A stretch of DNA of 64,000 nucleotides from Pseudoalteromonas luteoviolacea NCIMB 1942 (GCF_001625595.1 NZ_AUXT01000197.1:1-64000), one strand, 5' to 3'; counted from the first letter of the stretch, positions 8,508-18,058 are shown. The notes: generated from the sequence alone by a model not told the origin. Program-made: numbers and translations.

Positions 8508-9941
8508 CTACACGGTGACTATTTTCATTGTATTGGTTGCACCAATAGTTTCCATTAGATCGCCGTGTGTCAGAATAACTGTGTCGCCTTTTTCTAACGA
8601 GCCACCTTCGACTAGCGTATTTAATGCATCGCGAACAATTGTGTCGGCTGTACAGCTTGTTGAATCAAAATACACTGGATAAACACCGCGATAAAGCGCT
8701 GTTTGACCTAGTGTTGAGCTGTGTCGCGAAAGAGAGAAAATAGGTAATCCTGAGCTAATTCGAGACATAAGCTTAGACGTGTTACCAGACTCTGTCAGTG
8801 CAACGATTGCTTTAACTGAATCGAGGTGGTTAGCAGCGTACATCGCAGACAGTGCTAGCGTTTCTGAAGTATCAGAGAACATGCTGTCAAGTCTATGCTT
8901 AGAGATATGCGTCTCAGGCTGTGATTCTGCACCTAAACATACACGTGCCATCGTTGCTACCGTTTCTTCAGGGTAATCACCTGCGGCTGTTTCTGCTGAA
9001 AGCATTACTGCATCTGTGCCATCAAGTACTGCGTTAGCGACGTCCATAACCTCTGCGCGTGTAGGCATTGGGTTATCGATCATCGATTCCATCATTTGTG
9101 TTGCTGTGATTACAGTTCTGTTCAAAGAGCGTGCACGGTTAATGATTTGCTTTTGTTTACCTACGAGTGCGGCATCACCAATTTCAACACCCAGATCTCC
9201 ACGAGCCACCATTACAGCGTCCGACGCTAAAACAATGTCGTCAATCGCTTCGATTGTATCGACAGCTTCTGCACGTTCTATTTTTGCCAAAAGCTGAGCG
9301 TTCGAACCGGCTTTCTCTGCAAGGCTACGTACATAACGCATATCATCGCCACTACGAGGGAATGACACTGCGATGTAGTCAACACCAATTTCAGTTGCAG
9401 TAATTAGGTCTTTCTTATCTTTATCTGTGAAAGCAGGCGCTGTTAGGCCACCACCTAAACGGTTGATCCCTTTATTGTTTGACAGTATGCCGCCAACGGT
9501 AACTGTACAATTTACTTTTTGATCAACTACATTATCGACAGTTAACTGGATAAGACCATCGTTCAACAAAAGTAGGTCACCAGTTTGTACATCTTGCGGC
9601 AGCTCTTTATAGTCTATACCTACTGACTCGACAGTACCTTCTTCCAAACCTAGTTCAGCATTAAGTGTGAACTTGGCGCCTACTTGCAAGTCGACTTTGC
9701 CCTGTGCAAATGTTGATACACGTATTTTTGGACCTTGAAGATCGGCTAGGATTGCAACGTGCTTATTTAATCTTTTAGCTATTTCTCGAACAGCCTCAGC
9801 TCTGTTTTTATGATCTTGCGCCACCCCGTGGGAAAAGTTTAGTCGTACTACATTAGCACCGGCGCGTATGATTTTTTCTAAATTATTATCTCTATCTGTA
9901 GCTGGTCCCAATGTGGCAACTATTTTTGTGCGTCTAAGCAT
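8508..9941 (-). CDS. pyk: Pyruvate kinase (PykA type)
   Basis: This is a 477-residue pyruvate kinase, which converts phosphoenolpyruvate and ADP to pyruvate and ATP in the last step of glycolysis. The N-terminus (RRTKIVATLGPATD) and length resemble E. coli PykA more than PykF. Visible signatures are NVVRLNFSHG, the active-site helix LLAKIERAEAVD (catalytic Lys and metal-binding Glu), MVARGDLGVEIG, and TATQMMESMIDNPMPTRAE. The C-terminal allosteric domain is complete. AGGAG (in CTACAGGAGAATCTG on the minus strand) precedes the ATG. It is divergent from gnd across a 432-bp region carrying a LacI-type palindrome, which suggests joint carbohydrate control. Confidence 0.96.
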   Translation of the reverse strand: MLRRTKIVATLGPATDRDNNLEKIIRAGANVVRLNFSHGVAQDHKNRAEAVREIAKRLNKHVAILADLQGPKIRVSTFAQGKVDLQVGAKFTLNAELGLEEGTVESVGIDYKELPQDVQTGDLLLLNDGLIQLTVDNVVDQKVNCTVTVGGILSNNKGINRLGGGLTAPAFTDKDKKDLITATEIGVDYIAVSFPRSGDDMRYVRSLAEKAGSNAQLLAKIERAEAVDTIEAIDDIVLASDAVMVARGDLGVEIGDAALVGKQKQIINRARSLNRTVITATQMMESMIDNPMPTRAEVMDVANAVLDGTDAVMLSAETAAGDYPEETVATMARVCLGAESQPETHISKHRLDSMFSDTSETLALSAMYAANHLDSVKAIVALTESGNTSKLMSRISSGLPIFSLSRHSSTLGQTALYRGVYPVYFDSTSCTADTIVRDALNTLVEGGSLEKGDTVILTHGDLMETIGATNTMKIVTV

Positions 9942-10373
9942 CAGATTCTCCTGTAGGCTGTACTTGCTAACATCATTCTTGAAAAGTAGGTTGAAAAGTA
10001 ATCATTTACAGCTTGTTTGACTAAATAATGTCAGATAATCACGCTTTTCTGTAAAGTTTTGCCGTTTAACCCTTTTTCATACACAAATTAAATTATATGA
10101 TCTGTATGACGTGATTATGACACCGGTGTCAGGTGTCGTCAATCTTAGAGTGAGATAAGATCTCTTTTAACACTCTGACTTATAATGCGATCAGCCAGTG
10201 TGTAAGGCAAAAAATTTGCTTGTGTTGAAGCGTGTTATGACTGAATTAGTACTAAACTTTAACAGCTTAGTATATAGAGTGGCCAGAGCAGCACATTACA
10301 TGCTACTCAGGTATAATGTACTCGACATCGTGAAAACGAATTAAAGTGTGGTTGTTACCGAGGAGGAAACTTA
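9942..10373. other. Divergent pyk-gnd control region
   Basis: This is a 432-bp AT-rich region without a gene. It contains the perfect palindrome listed separately, a directly repeated GAAAAGTA near 9979-9998, and a strong RBS (GAGGAGG) just before gnd. I looked for a HexR-type TGTAA..TTACA palindrome and found only a poor half match near 9995-10010. Confidence 0.5.
10118..10131. promoter_or_regulatory. Perfect 14-bp palindrome, candidate LacI-family operator
   Basis: TGACACCGGTGTCA is a perfect inverted repeat with a central CG. This is the shape of LacI/GalR-family operators. A further half site, GGTGTCGTCA, follows directly (10132-10141). It lies between the divergent central carbon genes pyk and gnd. 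The regulator is not in the window. Confidence 0.55.
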
Positions 10374-11747
10374 ATGCAAGTTGCATTAGTTGGTTTAGGT
10401 GTGATGGGCAAAAACCTCGCGCTTAATTTAATTGAGAAAGGTATGACGTTAGTCGCCTATGATAAAAATCCAGACGCTGGTGCAGAGTTAATTAGCTGCG
10501 CACAATCGTTAGGTGTAGAAGAGCGTCTCCATATCGTATCGGATCTCGGTGATATGGTGAAAAGGCTTGAGTCTCCTCGTTCGGTTTTATTGTTAGTACC
10601 AGCTGGTGAGCTGGTTGATACCGTATGTACTGAATTGATTGAAGCCGGCGTATCAAAGGGTGATATCATTGTTGATTGCGGTAACAGTAACTACAAAGAT
10701 GGCATAGCTCGTAAACTTAAATATCAAAATAAATTTGAGTTTGCGACAATGGGTATTTCTGGCGGGGCAGAAGGTGCACGTCACGGCCCAGCAATGATGG
10801 CCAGTGGATCAGAAGGTGGCTGGGAGCGTTTAGTACCTTGGTTTGAAAAAGTAGCTGCAAGTTACAATGAAGAATCTTGCTTTGCGCGTGTAGGTCAATC
10901 GGCAAGCGGACATTTCGTAAAAATGGTGCACAATGGCATCGAATATGCTTTGATGCAACTAATAGCAGAAATTTACCACTTGCTAAGAATTGGCACTGGC
11001 AGAACTCCTAATGAAGTGGCTGAAATTTTTGAGTCATGGTCTGAGGGAGAGTTAAATAGTTATTTACTGTCTATTTCTCGCCATATCCTTAGCCTTGAAG
11101 ACAGTAGCCAAACTCCACTAGTTGACTTAATTGATAATAAAGTTGGCGCAAAAGGCACCGGTCTTTGGACGGCTCAAAACGCATTGGAGTTAGGTATTGC
11201 GGTTCCATCTCTTGTTGCAGCGGTACAAGCCCGTCATTTAACAAACACAATTAGTACGTTAGCGGCTAAAGAAATGACGTATCAAGCAAAAGAAACAAAT
11301 AAGGTTGATATTGACTTGGAAGAGCTTAAGTCAGCATTTTACTTTGCGAGTCTTCTTTGCTACCGACAGGGTCTGGCACTGATTAAAGGCGCATCTCGCT
11401 CACATCAGTGGAAAGTGGATCTTGCTAAAACGCTACAAACGTGGAGAGCAGGTTGTATCATTCGTGCTGATTATTTAGATGATATTGCAAAGGGTGTTGA
11501 TTTTATTGATACGCTAACAAATGAAGCGAATGCACTTAGAAGCATTACGGGACAAGCGATTCAAACAGGTCTTGCGTTTCCTGTACTGGCATCGACTCAG
11601 ACTTATATTGCAACCCTAAGTACACCGAGTAATGGTCATTTAGTACAAGCACAGCGTGACTATTTTGGTGAACATGGTATTAAGACACACAGTGGTGAAA
11701 CATCTCACCTTACTGATTTAGTCGACCTGCCTGAAAAGGTGAGATAG
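10374..11747 (+). CDS. gnd: 6-phosphogluconate dehydrogenase, decarboxylating
   Basis: This is a 457-residue enzyme of the oxidative pentose phosphate pathway. It oxidises and decarboxylates 6-phosphogluconate to ribulose 5-phosphate with NADP+. It has an N-terminal Rossmann fold (VGLGVMGKNLALNL), the NADP/substrate segment DCGNSNYKD, the substrate loop MGISGGAEGARHGPAMMASG, the catalytic Lys region GHFVKMVHNGIEYALMQ (Lys and Asn conserved), and the C-terminal helical domain ending in LVQAQRDYFGEHGIK. Its length is close to the usual 465-470. Translation starts at the ATG behind GAGGAGG. No zwf, edd or eda is adjacent, and an IS remnant has landed just after the gene, apparently inside its terminator. 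Confidence 0.95.
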   Translation: MQVALVGLGVMGKNLALNLIEKGMTLVAYDKNPDAGAELISCAQSLGVEERLHIVSDLGDMVKRLESPRSVLLLVPAGELVDTVCTELIEAGVSKGDIIVDCGNSNYKDGIARKLKYQNKFEFATMGISGGAEGARHGPAMMASGSEGGWERLVPWFEKVAASYNEESCFARVGQSASGHFVKMVHNGIEYALMQLIAEIYHLLRIGTGRTPNEVAEIFESWSEGELNSYLLSISRHILSLEDSSQTPLVDLIDNKVGAKGTGLWTAQNALELGIAVPSLVAAVQARHLTNTISTLAAKEMTYQAKETNKVDIDLEELKSAFYFASLLCYRQGLALIKGASRSHQWKVDLAKTLQTWRAGCIIRADYLDDIAKGVDFIDTLTNEANALRSITGQAIQTGLAFPVLASTQTYIATLSTPSNGHLVQAQRDYFGEHGIKTHSGETSHLTDLVDLPEKVR

Positions 11748-11776
11748 ACCGCGAAATCAAAAAAGGCCACTTCAGT

Positions 11777-12778
11777 CTGTCTCTAGATCACAAGTCTGAC
11801 TCAAGAGACTTTGCTAAATCGTAGCCCTCAAGGATGGCTTGTAATTTGAGCCATCCTTTTAACTGATGCTCGCCCTGTGCGTTTTGTATTTTTCCAGCCT
11901 CCCAATTTGGCTAGTTCTTGATAAGCCCATTTCATATCTGGAGCGCTATCTGGCAGCTTTGTTTTTATCCTTTTTAACCATAGTAATTTCCATCCTTTAA
12001 CAAGATAATACCTCTTCACAACTTCGATTCTCTGGAAAGTCATTTGTGAACTTCAGTTGTCATATTCGTGTCGCTATAAAACCATTAATGGTTACCAGTC
12101 GTTCCATGTTGTCTTGGCTTTGTAATCGTAACCCTTCTATGTCTGTACCCTCACTTTTCCAGGCCTTGCGGTACTGTTCAACTCACCAACGATATTCATA
12201 GTACCTAATAATATCGAGTACTTCTTCTTTGCTCGTGACAGGGTCGCTAGTGAGTAAATACCAGTTTAAGCCTCTATCGGGATTATTCCGTTCTGCACAC
12301 CCTACGTAATTTAACGTCACTGGGGCGAAGGTGATATCCAATGTGGCTGTGCGCGATTTTCGGTCTCCTTTTTGCGCTATTTCAATACATTTCGTTCCTG
12401 CGCTTTTAAATTCGCTGGCAAATGGATAGAGTTTATCTTCTCCCTCTTCAATATGACGACTTTGCATCGACCGTACGATGAATCGTTGCTGCTCATGTAG
12501 CTTGTATTGAAGGTATTTCCATATCAGCGGCGGGTTGTATGATGTTCACAAGGGGTTTTCCAGGTTCGTTAGCGAGTGTCGAAGCTAACTTTACCAAACG
12601 TGCTGTTCTTCGTAGATCTCCTAACTCACTTTTTGCAAATTGTTGCTCTGCCCACTTGGTATGTTGGTCAATGATTATCTTCTTCGGTGTATGGTTTGAA
12701 GATCTGATCACACTAAGGAAGTTTAGTTCAAAAACATCCCCGCTAATTTCTTAGCGAGGATTTGTGTATAAGAGACAG
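11777..12778 (-). mobile_element. Decayed Tn5/IS50-like IS4-family insertion sequence
   Basis: The two ends read inward as CTGTCTCTAGATCACAAGTC (11777 on plus) and CTGTCTCTTATACACAAATC (12778 on minus), matching at 15 of 20 positions. The second end shares a 16-base run with the Tn5 mosaic end. At about 1.0 kb the element is shorter than the roughly 1.4-1.5 kb of intact relatives. The transposase inside is broken and has lost its middle. The 9-bp flanks (CACTTCAGT and GCATAATAC) do not match, so no target duplication remains. AAAAAAGGC (11759-11767) on the left and GCCTTTTTT (12789-12797) on the right are complementary, so the element may have split the gnd terminator. Confidence 0.8.
11828..12711 (-). 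pseudogene. Tn5-like (IS4 family) transposase pseudogene
   Basis: There are three separated pieces on the minus strand. The N-terminal DNA-binding part (12711-12493) has WAEQQFAKSELGDLRRTARL, typical of Transposase_Tn5_N. A middle piece (12467-12183) contains LNWYLLTSDPVTSKEEVLDI and runs to RYYEYRW, where a TGA stop interrupts the YREK catalytic motif. The sequence VEQYRKAWKSEGTD, with the catalytic Glu, continues after that stop. The C-terminal piece (12043-11828), in another frame, carries ELAKLGGWKNTKRTGRAS. The two catalytic Asp regions between the first two pieces are deleted. The gene has several frame changes, one in-frame stop and a central deletion, so it cannot give an active enzyme. 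Confidence 0.85.
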
Positions 12779-12844
12779 GCATAATACAGCCTTTTTTAAT
12801 GCATTATTGCCCGTCATTTTAGGGCATATAAACCTGATAGGGTG

Positions 12845-13855
12845 CTAGCGTGTAAGTTCACCTCTCAAGTCATCTTGCATTAAGTGACGAATGGTCTCTA
12901 ATTCAAGTTCTTGACTGAACAAGTAATGCAATTTAGTAAGGCAGGCTTCCAAAGTCATATCGTATCCACTTATTACACCACAATTTAGCAGAGCATTACC
13001 TGTGGCATATCCGCCCATATTGACTTGACCTTGAATGCATTGCGTTAAGTTGACAATCACAACTCCACGCTCTGATGCAGACTTCAAAGCATTAAGTATT
13101 GTTTCTTGCTGGGGGGCATTCCCAACGCCAAAACTTAATAAAATGAGCGCCTTTACATCGCAAGATAAGATGTTTTCAACCATAGTAGCACTTATCCCTG
13201 GATAAAGGTGCAGCACCGCAATGGGTTGTGAATGAATTGACGTTACATCGAGATCTTGGTCAACGTAAGGGCTTAATTTACCTTCTTTTAGTTGAATATT
13301 AATGCCAACTTGAGCAAGAGGTGCCAGGTTTGGTGATGCAAATGCATCAAAACCATCCGCATGCGCCTTTAGCGCTCTGTTACCTCGAAACAATTTGTTG
13401 TTGAAAAATAAACTCACTTCAGCAATCGGGTAGTTAGCGGCGAGGTACATTGCATTAAGTAAATTAACCTGACCATCCGACCTTAATTGAGATAAGGGTA
13501 TTTGCGAGCCTGTCACGATCACCGGTTTAGTTAAATTTTCGAACATGAATGACAGAGCAGAGGCTGTATAAGCCATTGTATCTGTACCATGCAGTACAAC
13601 AAAGCCCTCATAATCGTTGTATTTGGATTTGATATCTTCCGCAATTAATTGCCAATGCTTTGGCGACATGTCGGAAGAATCTATCAGTGGGCAGTATTCG
13701 TGAATATCGAATAAAGGCATTTCTTCACGGGTAAACTCAGCGTTATTCTTTACCGTTTCTGTTAGATATCCAGCAACTGGTACGTAGCCTCTGCTGGATT
13801 GCTTCATACCAATTGTGCCACCTGTATAGGCAATATAGATTTTTTTTCTTTTCAT
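12845..13855 (-). CDS. ansA: L-asparaginase I, cytoplasmic type
   Basis: This is a 336-residue enzyme close in length to E. coli AnsA (338). It hydrolyses asparagine to aspartate and ammonia. The first catalytic Thr lies in IYIAYTGGTIGM and the second in VVLHGTDTMAYTASALSF. The PVIVTGSQIPL and RGNRALKAHA stretches are also typical, and no signal peptide is visible. The start at 13855 fits the family N-terminus (MKRKKIYIAYTGG). However, that ATG sits immediately after the T-run of a hairpin with no clear RBS. An upstream in-frame ATG at 13921 has an AAGG site but adds 22 unusual residues that span the hairpin. Start certainty is therefore moderate. It follows sppA on the same strand, as in several Alteromonadales. 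Confidence 0.92.
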   Translation of the reverse strand: MKRKKIYIAYTGGTIGMKQSSRGYVPVAGYLTETVKNNAEFTREEMPLFDIHEYCPLIDSSDMSPKHWQLIAEDIKSKYNDYEGFVVLHGTDTMAYTASALSFMFENLTKPVIVTGSQIPLSQLRSDGQVNLLNAMYLAANYPIAEVSLFFNNKLFRGNRALKAHADGFDAFASPNLAPLAQVGINIQLKEGKLSPYVDQDLDVTSIHSQPIAVLHLYPGISATMVENILSCDVKALILLSFGVGNAPQQETILNALKSASERGVVIVNLTQCIQGQVNMGGYATGNALLNCGVISGYDMTLEACLTKLHYLFSQELELETIRHLMQDDLRGELTR

Positions 13856-13883
13856 AAAAAAGCCCAGAAAAATTTCTGGGCTT
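13856..13883 (-). terminator. Hairpin plus T-run between sppA and ansA, abutting the ansA start
   Basis: On the minus strand AAGCCCAGAAA / TTTCTGGGCTT forms a stem of up to 11 bp with a tiny loop, and six Ts follow directly before the ATG at 13855. It looks like a rho-independent terminator or attenuator of sppA. Its position would require ansA to be read through it, or to start very close to it. Confidence 0.7.
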
Positions 13884-13941
13884 AGTATATCAACTGCAGC
13901 ACCACATTGCAGTTTATTCATTAACCTTATGCACCATTGTA

Positions 13942-15819
13942 CTAATGTGAAACGTTACACATAGTACACACACTATAAATACTGTTGGGGTCATTATAAA
14001 GTTCAATCATTTTTGCACTTTTTTGGACTTGCTCTAACAGCTGGTTCACGCCTTGTTTTGTGATTACCTGAAGAGGGTCGGCTGATTGCACTTCGTTTTC
14101 AATGAAAGGTTGTACCAGCTCTGCACCAAAGATTTGTTGCATTAACAGCTCTTTTTCAGACAGGGTTTGCTCGACAGTGATCACATCATAATGCTCAAGG
14201 CTTGCTAAGTTGGCTGCGGCTTCGATAGCTTGCTGCTTGGTACCTAGTTTATCAATAAGGCCAAATTCTAACGCTTGTGGCGCCAACCAAACACGCCCTT
14301 GTGCGACTTCGTCAACCGCATCTTTGGTTAAGTTACGCGACTCAGAGATCATAGATAAGAATTTGTCATATGCATCTTCAATGCTCATTTGAATGATGTC
14401 TGCGTATTCTGGGTCCAGCCCTCGTGATACGGACGATGACTTAAGCTCTGTTGTTGCGACTCCATCAGAATACACACCCAGCTCTTTTAACGAGTTTTCA
14501 AAAGTGAAAATTGTGCCAAAAATACCAATAGAACCCGTAATCGTGCTTGGAGAAGCCCAAATTTCATTTGCTGAAGCCGCAATCCAGTAACCACCCGAGG
14601 CGGCAACTGAGCCCATTGAAGCCACAATCGGTTTGCCTGCTGCTTTAATGGCTAGCACCTCATTACGAATTTTTTCAGACGCAAACATACTCCCGCCACC
14701 AGAGTCGATACGTAGAACAACGGCTTTTACTTTGTTATCGAGGCGAGCTTTTCGTAATAGAGCTGCGGTAGAATCACCACCAATTACACCGGCTTTGCGT
14801 TTGCCATCAACAATATGGCCTTTAGCAACAACAACGGCTACTTTGTCAGAGATTGGGTTAGGGAGGTTATTAAACCCTGATATCGATGTGAGGTAATCAC
14901 TATATTTGACTTGTCTGTAGGCATTGCTTTTGTCTTGCTTTCCAACAATCTCAACCAATTTACTATTGAACTGTTGATCAGTTTCAAGCTTATCAACCCA
15001 ACCATACTTAAGTGCAAATTGCCCAGAGTCACCAGAAACCGTAGCCATTTTATCACCAAGCTGAGCAAGCGTTTCATCAAAGTTTTGCATATCAAATGGC
15101 CTTTTAGCTGAGACATCTTCTTTGTATTGTGTCCACAAACTATTTAACCACAGTTTATTAGCTTCTTTTGCTGCCTCTGACATGTCATTTCTGATAAATG
15201 GTTCTACAGCTGATTTATATGTACCGACACGAAAGATATGCTGTGTAACCTTCAATTTGTCCAAAGCATCCTTAAAATACATTGGGTATGTACCAAAGCC
15301 ACTTAGGCTGACAGCGCCATACGGGTGCATAGAGACTTCATTTGCTGAAGCAGCCAAATAATATTGGGTTTGAGTAAAGTATGGGCTGTGTGCATAAACA
15401 GGTTTACCTGTTTCTTTGAATGCCTCTAGTGCATCAGTAATATCACGAAGTTTATCAAGATGTCCGTGATGGAGATGTCTAAGGTCGAGTGTAATGGCAA
15501 GAATGCGTGCGTCTTGTGCCGCAGCATTGATTACTCTCACTACATCATCTACCAAGATTTCGGTGGGCATATCTTTTGAGCCCATAGCATCGTTTAGCGC
15601 AGCATCTAGCGGGTCAACATAGGTCAGCTGTTCAACTAAAACACCTGATAAGTTCAACCTAAGTACGCTTTCTTGTGGCACTAGGATCTCTTCGTCAGAC
15701 GACATTATTGCTGCAACAAAGACGACAATAAGCGCTACAAAGACCAAGTTTACTATCAGCCTGCGCGAAAAGTTCAGCGCGTGCCAGATACCTTTAAATA
15801 GTTTTGCGATCAACTTCAA
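13942..15819 (-). CDS. sppA: Protease IV / signal peptide peptidase SppA (67K type)
   Basis: This is a 625-residue inner-membrane serine peptidase that degrades cleaved signal peptides. A single N-terminal membrane anchor (about residues 20-42) is followed by two tandem S49 domains. In this long-form family the Lys of the Ser/Lys dyad comes from the first domain (region VGTYKSAVEPFIRNDMS) and the Ser nucleophile from the second (MGSVAASGGYWIAASA). Length matches E. coli SppA (618). The odd C-terminus, YSVCTMCNVSH, contains a CxxC pair that is not standard in the family. An RBS-like GAGGAATC lies before the ATG. Its short distance to ansA suggests a shared transcription unit with an internal terminator. 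Confidence 0.93.
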   Translation of the reverse strand: MKLIAKLFKGIWHALNFSRRLIVNLVFVALIVVFVAAIMSSDEEILVPQESVLRLNLSGVLVEQLTYVDPLDAALNDAMGSKDMPTEILVDDVVRVINAAAQDARILAITLDLRHLHHGHLDKLRDITDALEAFKETGKPVYAHSPYFTQTQYYLAASANEVSMHPYGAVSLSGFGTYPMYFKDALDKLKVTQHIFRVGTYKSAVEPFIRNDMSEAAKEANKLWLNSLWTQYKEDVSAKRPFDMQNFDETLAQLGDKMATVSGDSGQFALKYGWVDKLETDQQFNSKLVEIVGKQDKSNAYRQVKYSDYLTSISGFNNLPNPISDKVAVVVAKGHIVDGKRKAGVIGGDSTAALLRKARLDNKVKAVVLRIDSGGGSMFASEKIRNEVLAIKAAGKPIVASMGSVAASGGYWIAASANEIWASPSTITGSIGIFGTIFTFENSLKELGVYSDGVATTELKSSSVSRGLDPEYADIIQMSIEDAYDKFLSMISESRNLTKDAVDEVAQGRVWLAPQALEFGLIDKLGTKQQAIEAAANLASLEHYDVITVEQTLSEKELLMQQIFGAELVQPFIENEVQSADPLQVITKQGVNQLLEQVQKSAKMIELYNDPNSIYSVCTMCNVSH

Positions 15820-16053
15820 TGTGATTCCTCTAAATATAGTACCTAAATACTCTCATTTAATATCATAACTTAGTTGTGAGCTGAGTGTTACACCTAAAAC
15901 GTAACGAAGTATTAATTTCCGTACATATTTGAATATTTGACTAAAGATTCAAAATTTTCATTATTTTTGAATAAATAATTTGTCCTTTTTACTTGCCAAA
16001 ATCTTGAAAACGGTTAATGTTCACAGGTAAGACCAGTTACATTGGGGCGAGCA

Positions 16054-18015
16054 ATGTTAGAACAAAAACTACAACTTAAAAATTCTGAGCTACGTAACCG
16101 CTTGGTCATGGGATCAATGCATACAGGGTTGGAAGAGGGTTGGCACAACCGAAAAAGACTTCGTGCTTTTTATGAGGAGCGAGCTAAAGGTGGTGTCGGG
16201 CTGATTATTACGGGCGGGTATAGCCCTAACTTACGCGGTAAGCTAACCCCGATTTCGTCTTCTTTCAACAGTCGCTACGATGTCATTAAACATCGAGCAT
16301 ACACAGATGTTGTGCACCAACACGATGGAAAAATCTGTTTGCAACTGTTGCATGCTGGCAGATATGCATATCATCCTTTTAATGTTGGACCAAGTCCAAT
16401 TAAAGCACCGATAAACCCTTACACACCAAAATCTATGTCATTGAGCATGATCAAAAACACCATAAAAGACTTTGCTAAGTCGGCTTACATGGCTGAAAAA
16501 GCTGGGTACGATGGGGTAGAGATCATGGGGTCCGAAGGTTATTTAATTAATGAGTTTGTGGCACCACATACTAATCAGCGTGAAGATGAATACGGTGGGT
16601 CCCTAGAAAACCGCATGCGCTTGGCTATCAACATTGTTAAGGCCGTTCGGGCAAGAGTTTCAGATAAATTTATTATCGTATTCAGGCTTTCTGTGATGGA
16701 TCTTGTACCCAATGGTTCCACATCTGATGAAGTCATAATACAAGCCAGAGCACTAGAAGCCGCCGGCGTTGATATATTAAATACGGGCATCGGTTGGCAT
16801 GAGGCAAGAGTTCCAACCATCGCGAGCATGGTGCCTCCCGGCGCTTTTAGGGAGGCATCAAAGCGCTTAAAAGATGTCGTAGACATACCTGTTGTGGCGG
16901 TAAATAGGATCAATACACCAGACCTTGCGAATAATATTTTAGACAAGGGGGAGGCTGACCTTATCTCTATGGCGAGGCCGCTTTTGGCAGATCCAGAGTT
17001 TTTTAATAAGTACGCACAAAATAAATCTGAGCAAATCAACGTTTGTATAGGCTGTAACCAAGGGTGTTTGGACCATGTTTTCAAAGGCAAGAGAGCGACA
17101 TGTTTGGTCAACCCTCAGGCAGGTTTTGAACTAGATTACCCGCTTGAAAAAACCAAAGTATCCAAAAATGTGCTAGTGGTGGGCGCTGGACCTGCTGGTT
17201 TATCAGCAAGCTGTTATTTGGCGCAAAAAGGTCACAACGTGACACTAATTGACAAAAATACACACGCGGGTGGTCAGTTCAATCTCGCTATGCGCATACC
17301 TGGTAAAGAAGACTTCAAGTTAGCACTGAAGTACTTTTTAAATGAAGTAGAGAGACTGGGTGTGAATATGGAGCTTGGGCGTGAATACAGCGCACAAATT
17401 GGACAACAATATGATGAAGTTGTTTTTGCTACAGGTGTAAGCCCCCGTTTATCAAAAATTGAGTGCCGCGATGGAAAGCGCGTATTGACCTATGATGAAG
17501 TCATCCGAAAGGAAGCTGAATTAGGTGATAAAATTGCTATTCTAGGTGCTGGTGGTATTGGTTTTGATATGGTGGCGTTTCTCACAGAACCTGCAAATCA
17601 AAGTATTGCGGATTTTAAGAGTCAATGGGGTATCGAGCAACAAGTTGCACCGTCGACAGAAAAACGCAAGCTGTATATGTTAAAACGCAGTGCTGGTCGG
17701 TTTGGCTCAGGTCTAGGCAAAACGACAGGCTGGATTCATCGAGCCGTTGCAAAGCACCACCAAGTGGAACAAATAGCTGGTTGCGAATATATTTCTTTTT
17801 CTAATAAAGGCTTAGTAGTACGTATTGATGGACAAGAGCAAACATTAGACGTTGATACGGTGATTGCATGTATCGGACAAACATCAAACGAAAGCGACTT
17901 TAATAGAGAGCAACTACCAGAAAAACATCATGTTATAGGTGGTGCATTGCTGGCCAGTGCAATTGATGCCAAGAGAGCGATATTTGAAGCACTCCAAGTA
18001 GCTAGAAAGATCTAA
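16054..18015 (+). CDS. fadH: 2,4-dienoyl-CoA reductase (NADPH)
   Basis: This is a 653-residue iron-sulfur flavoprotein for beta-oxidation of unsaturated fatty acids. It reduces 2,4-dienoyl-CoA using NADPH. The N-terminal FMN-binding TIM barrel (about 1-360) resembles old yellow enzyme and carries HTNQREDEYGGSLENR and the substrate segment LQLLHAGRYAYH. Four Cys in CIGCNQGCLDHVF and ATCLVNP hold a 4Fe-4S cluster. The C-terminal half has the FAD motif (VVGAGPAGLSASCYLAQ) and an NADPH motif (ILGAGGIGFDMV). Length is near E. coli FadH (672). The ATG at 16054, with GGGGCGA upstream, is preferred over a TTG at 16042. A terminator follows. It is divergent from sppA, and no clear fatty-acid regulator site was seen. 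Confidence 0.94.
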   Translation: MLEQKLQLKNSELRNRLVMGSMHTGLEEGWHNRKRLRAFYEERAKGGVGLIITGGYSPNLRGKLTPISSSFNSRYDVIKHRAYTDVVHQHDGKICLQLLHAGRYAYHPFNVGPSPIKAPINPYTPKSMSLSMIKNTIKDFAKSAYMAEKAGYDGVEIMGSEGYLINEFVAPHTNQREDEYGGSLENRMRLAINIVKAVRARVSDKFIIVFRLSVMDLVPNGSTSDEVIIQARALEAAGVDILNTGIGWHEARVPTIASMVPPGAFREASKRLKDVVDIPVVAVNRINTPDLANNILDKGEADLISMARPLLADPEFFNKYAQNKSEQINVCIGCNQGCLDHVFKGKRATCLVNPQAGFELDYPLEKTKVSKNVLVVGAGPAGLSASCYLAQKGHNVTLIDKNTHAGGQFNLAMRIPGKEDFKLALKYFLNEVERLGVNMELGREYSAQIGQQYDEVVFATGVSPRLSKIECRDGKRVLTYDEVIRKEAELGDKIAILGAGGIGFDMVAFLTEPANQSIADFKSQWGIEQQVAPSTEKRKLYMLKRSAGRFGSGLGKTTGWIHRAVAKHHQVEQIAGCEYISFSNKGLVVRIDGQEQTLDVDTVIACIGQTSNESDFNREQLPEKHHVIGGALLASAIDAKRAIFEALQVARKI

Positions 18016-18030
18016 ATTAAACTAGATATT

Positions 18031-18058
18031 AAATCGGCCATTAGTGGCCGATTTTTTT
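18031..18058 (+). terminator. Rho-independent terminator of fadH
   Basis: It has a 10-bp stem (AAATCGGCCA / TGGCCGATTT) with a TTAG loop and a following run of Ts. Confidence 0.9.

Noticed and set aside
9990..10020. HexR-like site upstream of pyk
   Set aside because: Only half of the TGTAA..TTACA palindrome is present at the wrong spacing; the LacI-type palindrome is far stronger.
12761..12778. Possible sequencing-adapter contamination, because the sequence matches the Tn5 mosaic end used in library kits
   Set aside because: A second, diverged copy of the end lies at 11777 and a decayed Tn5-like transposase lies between, so it is a natural IS end.
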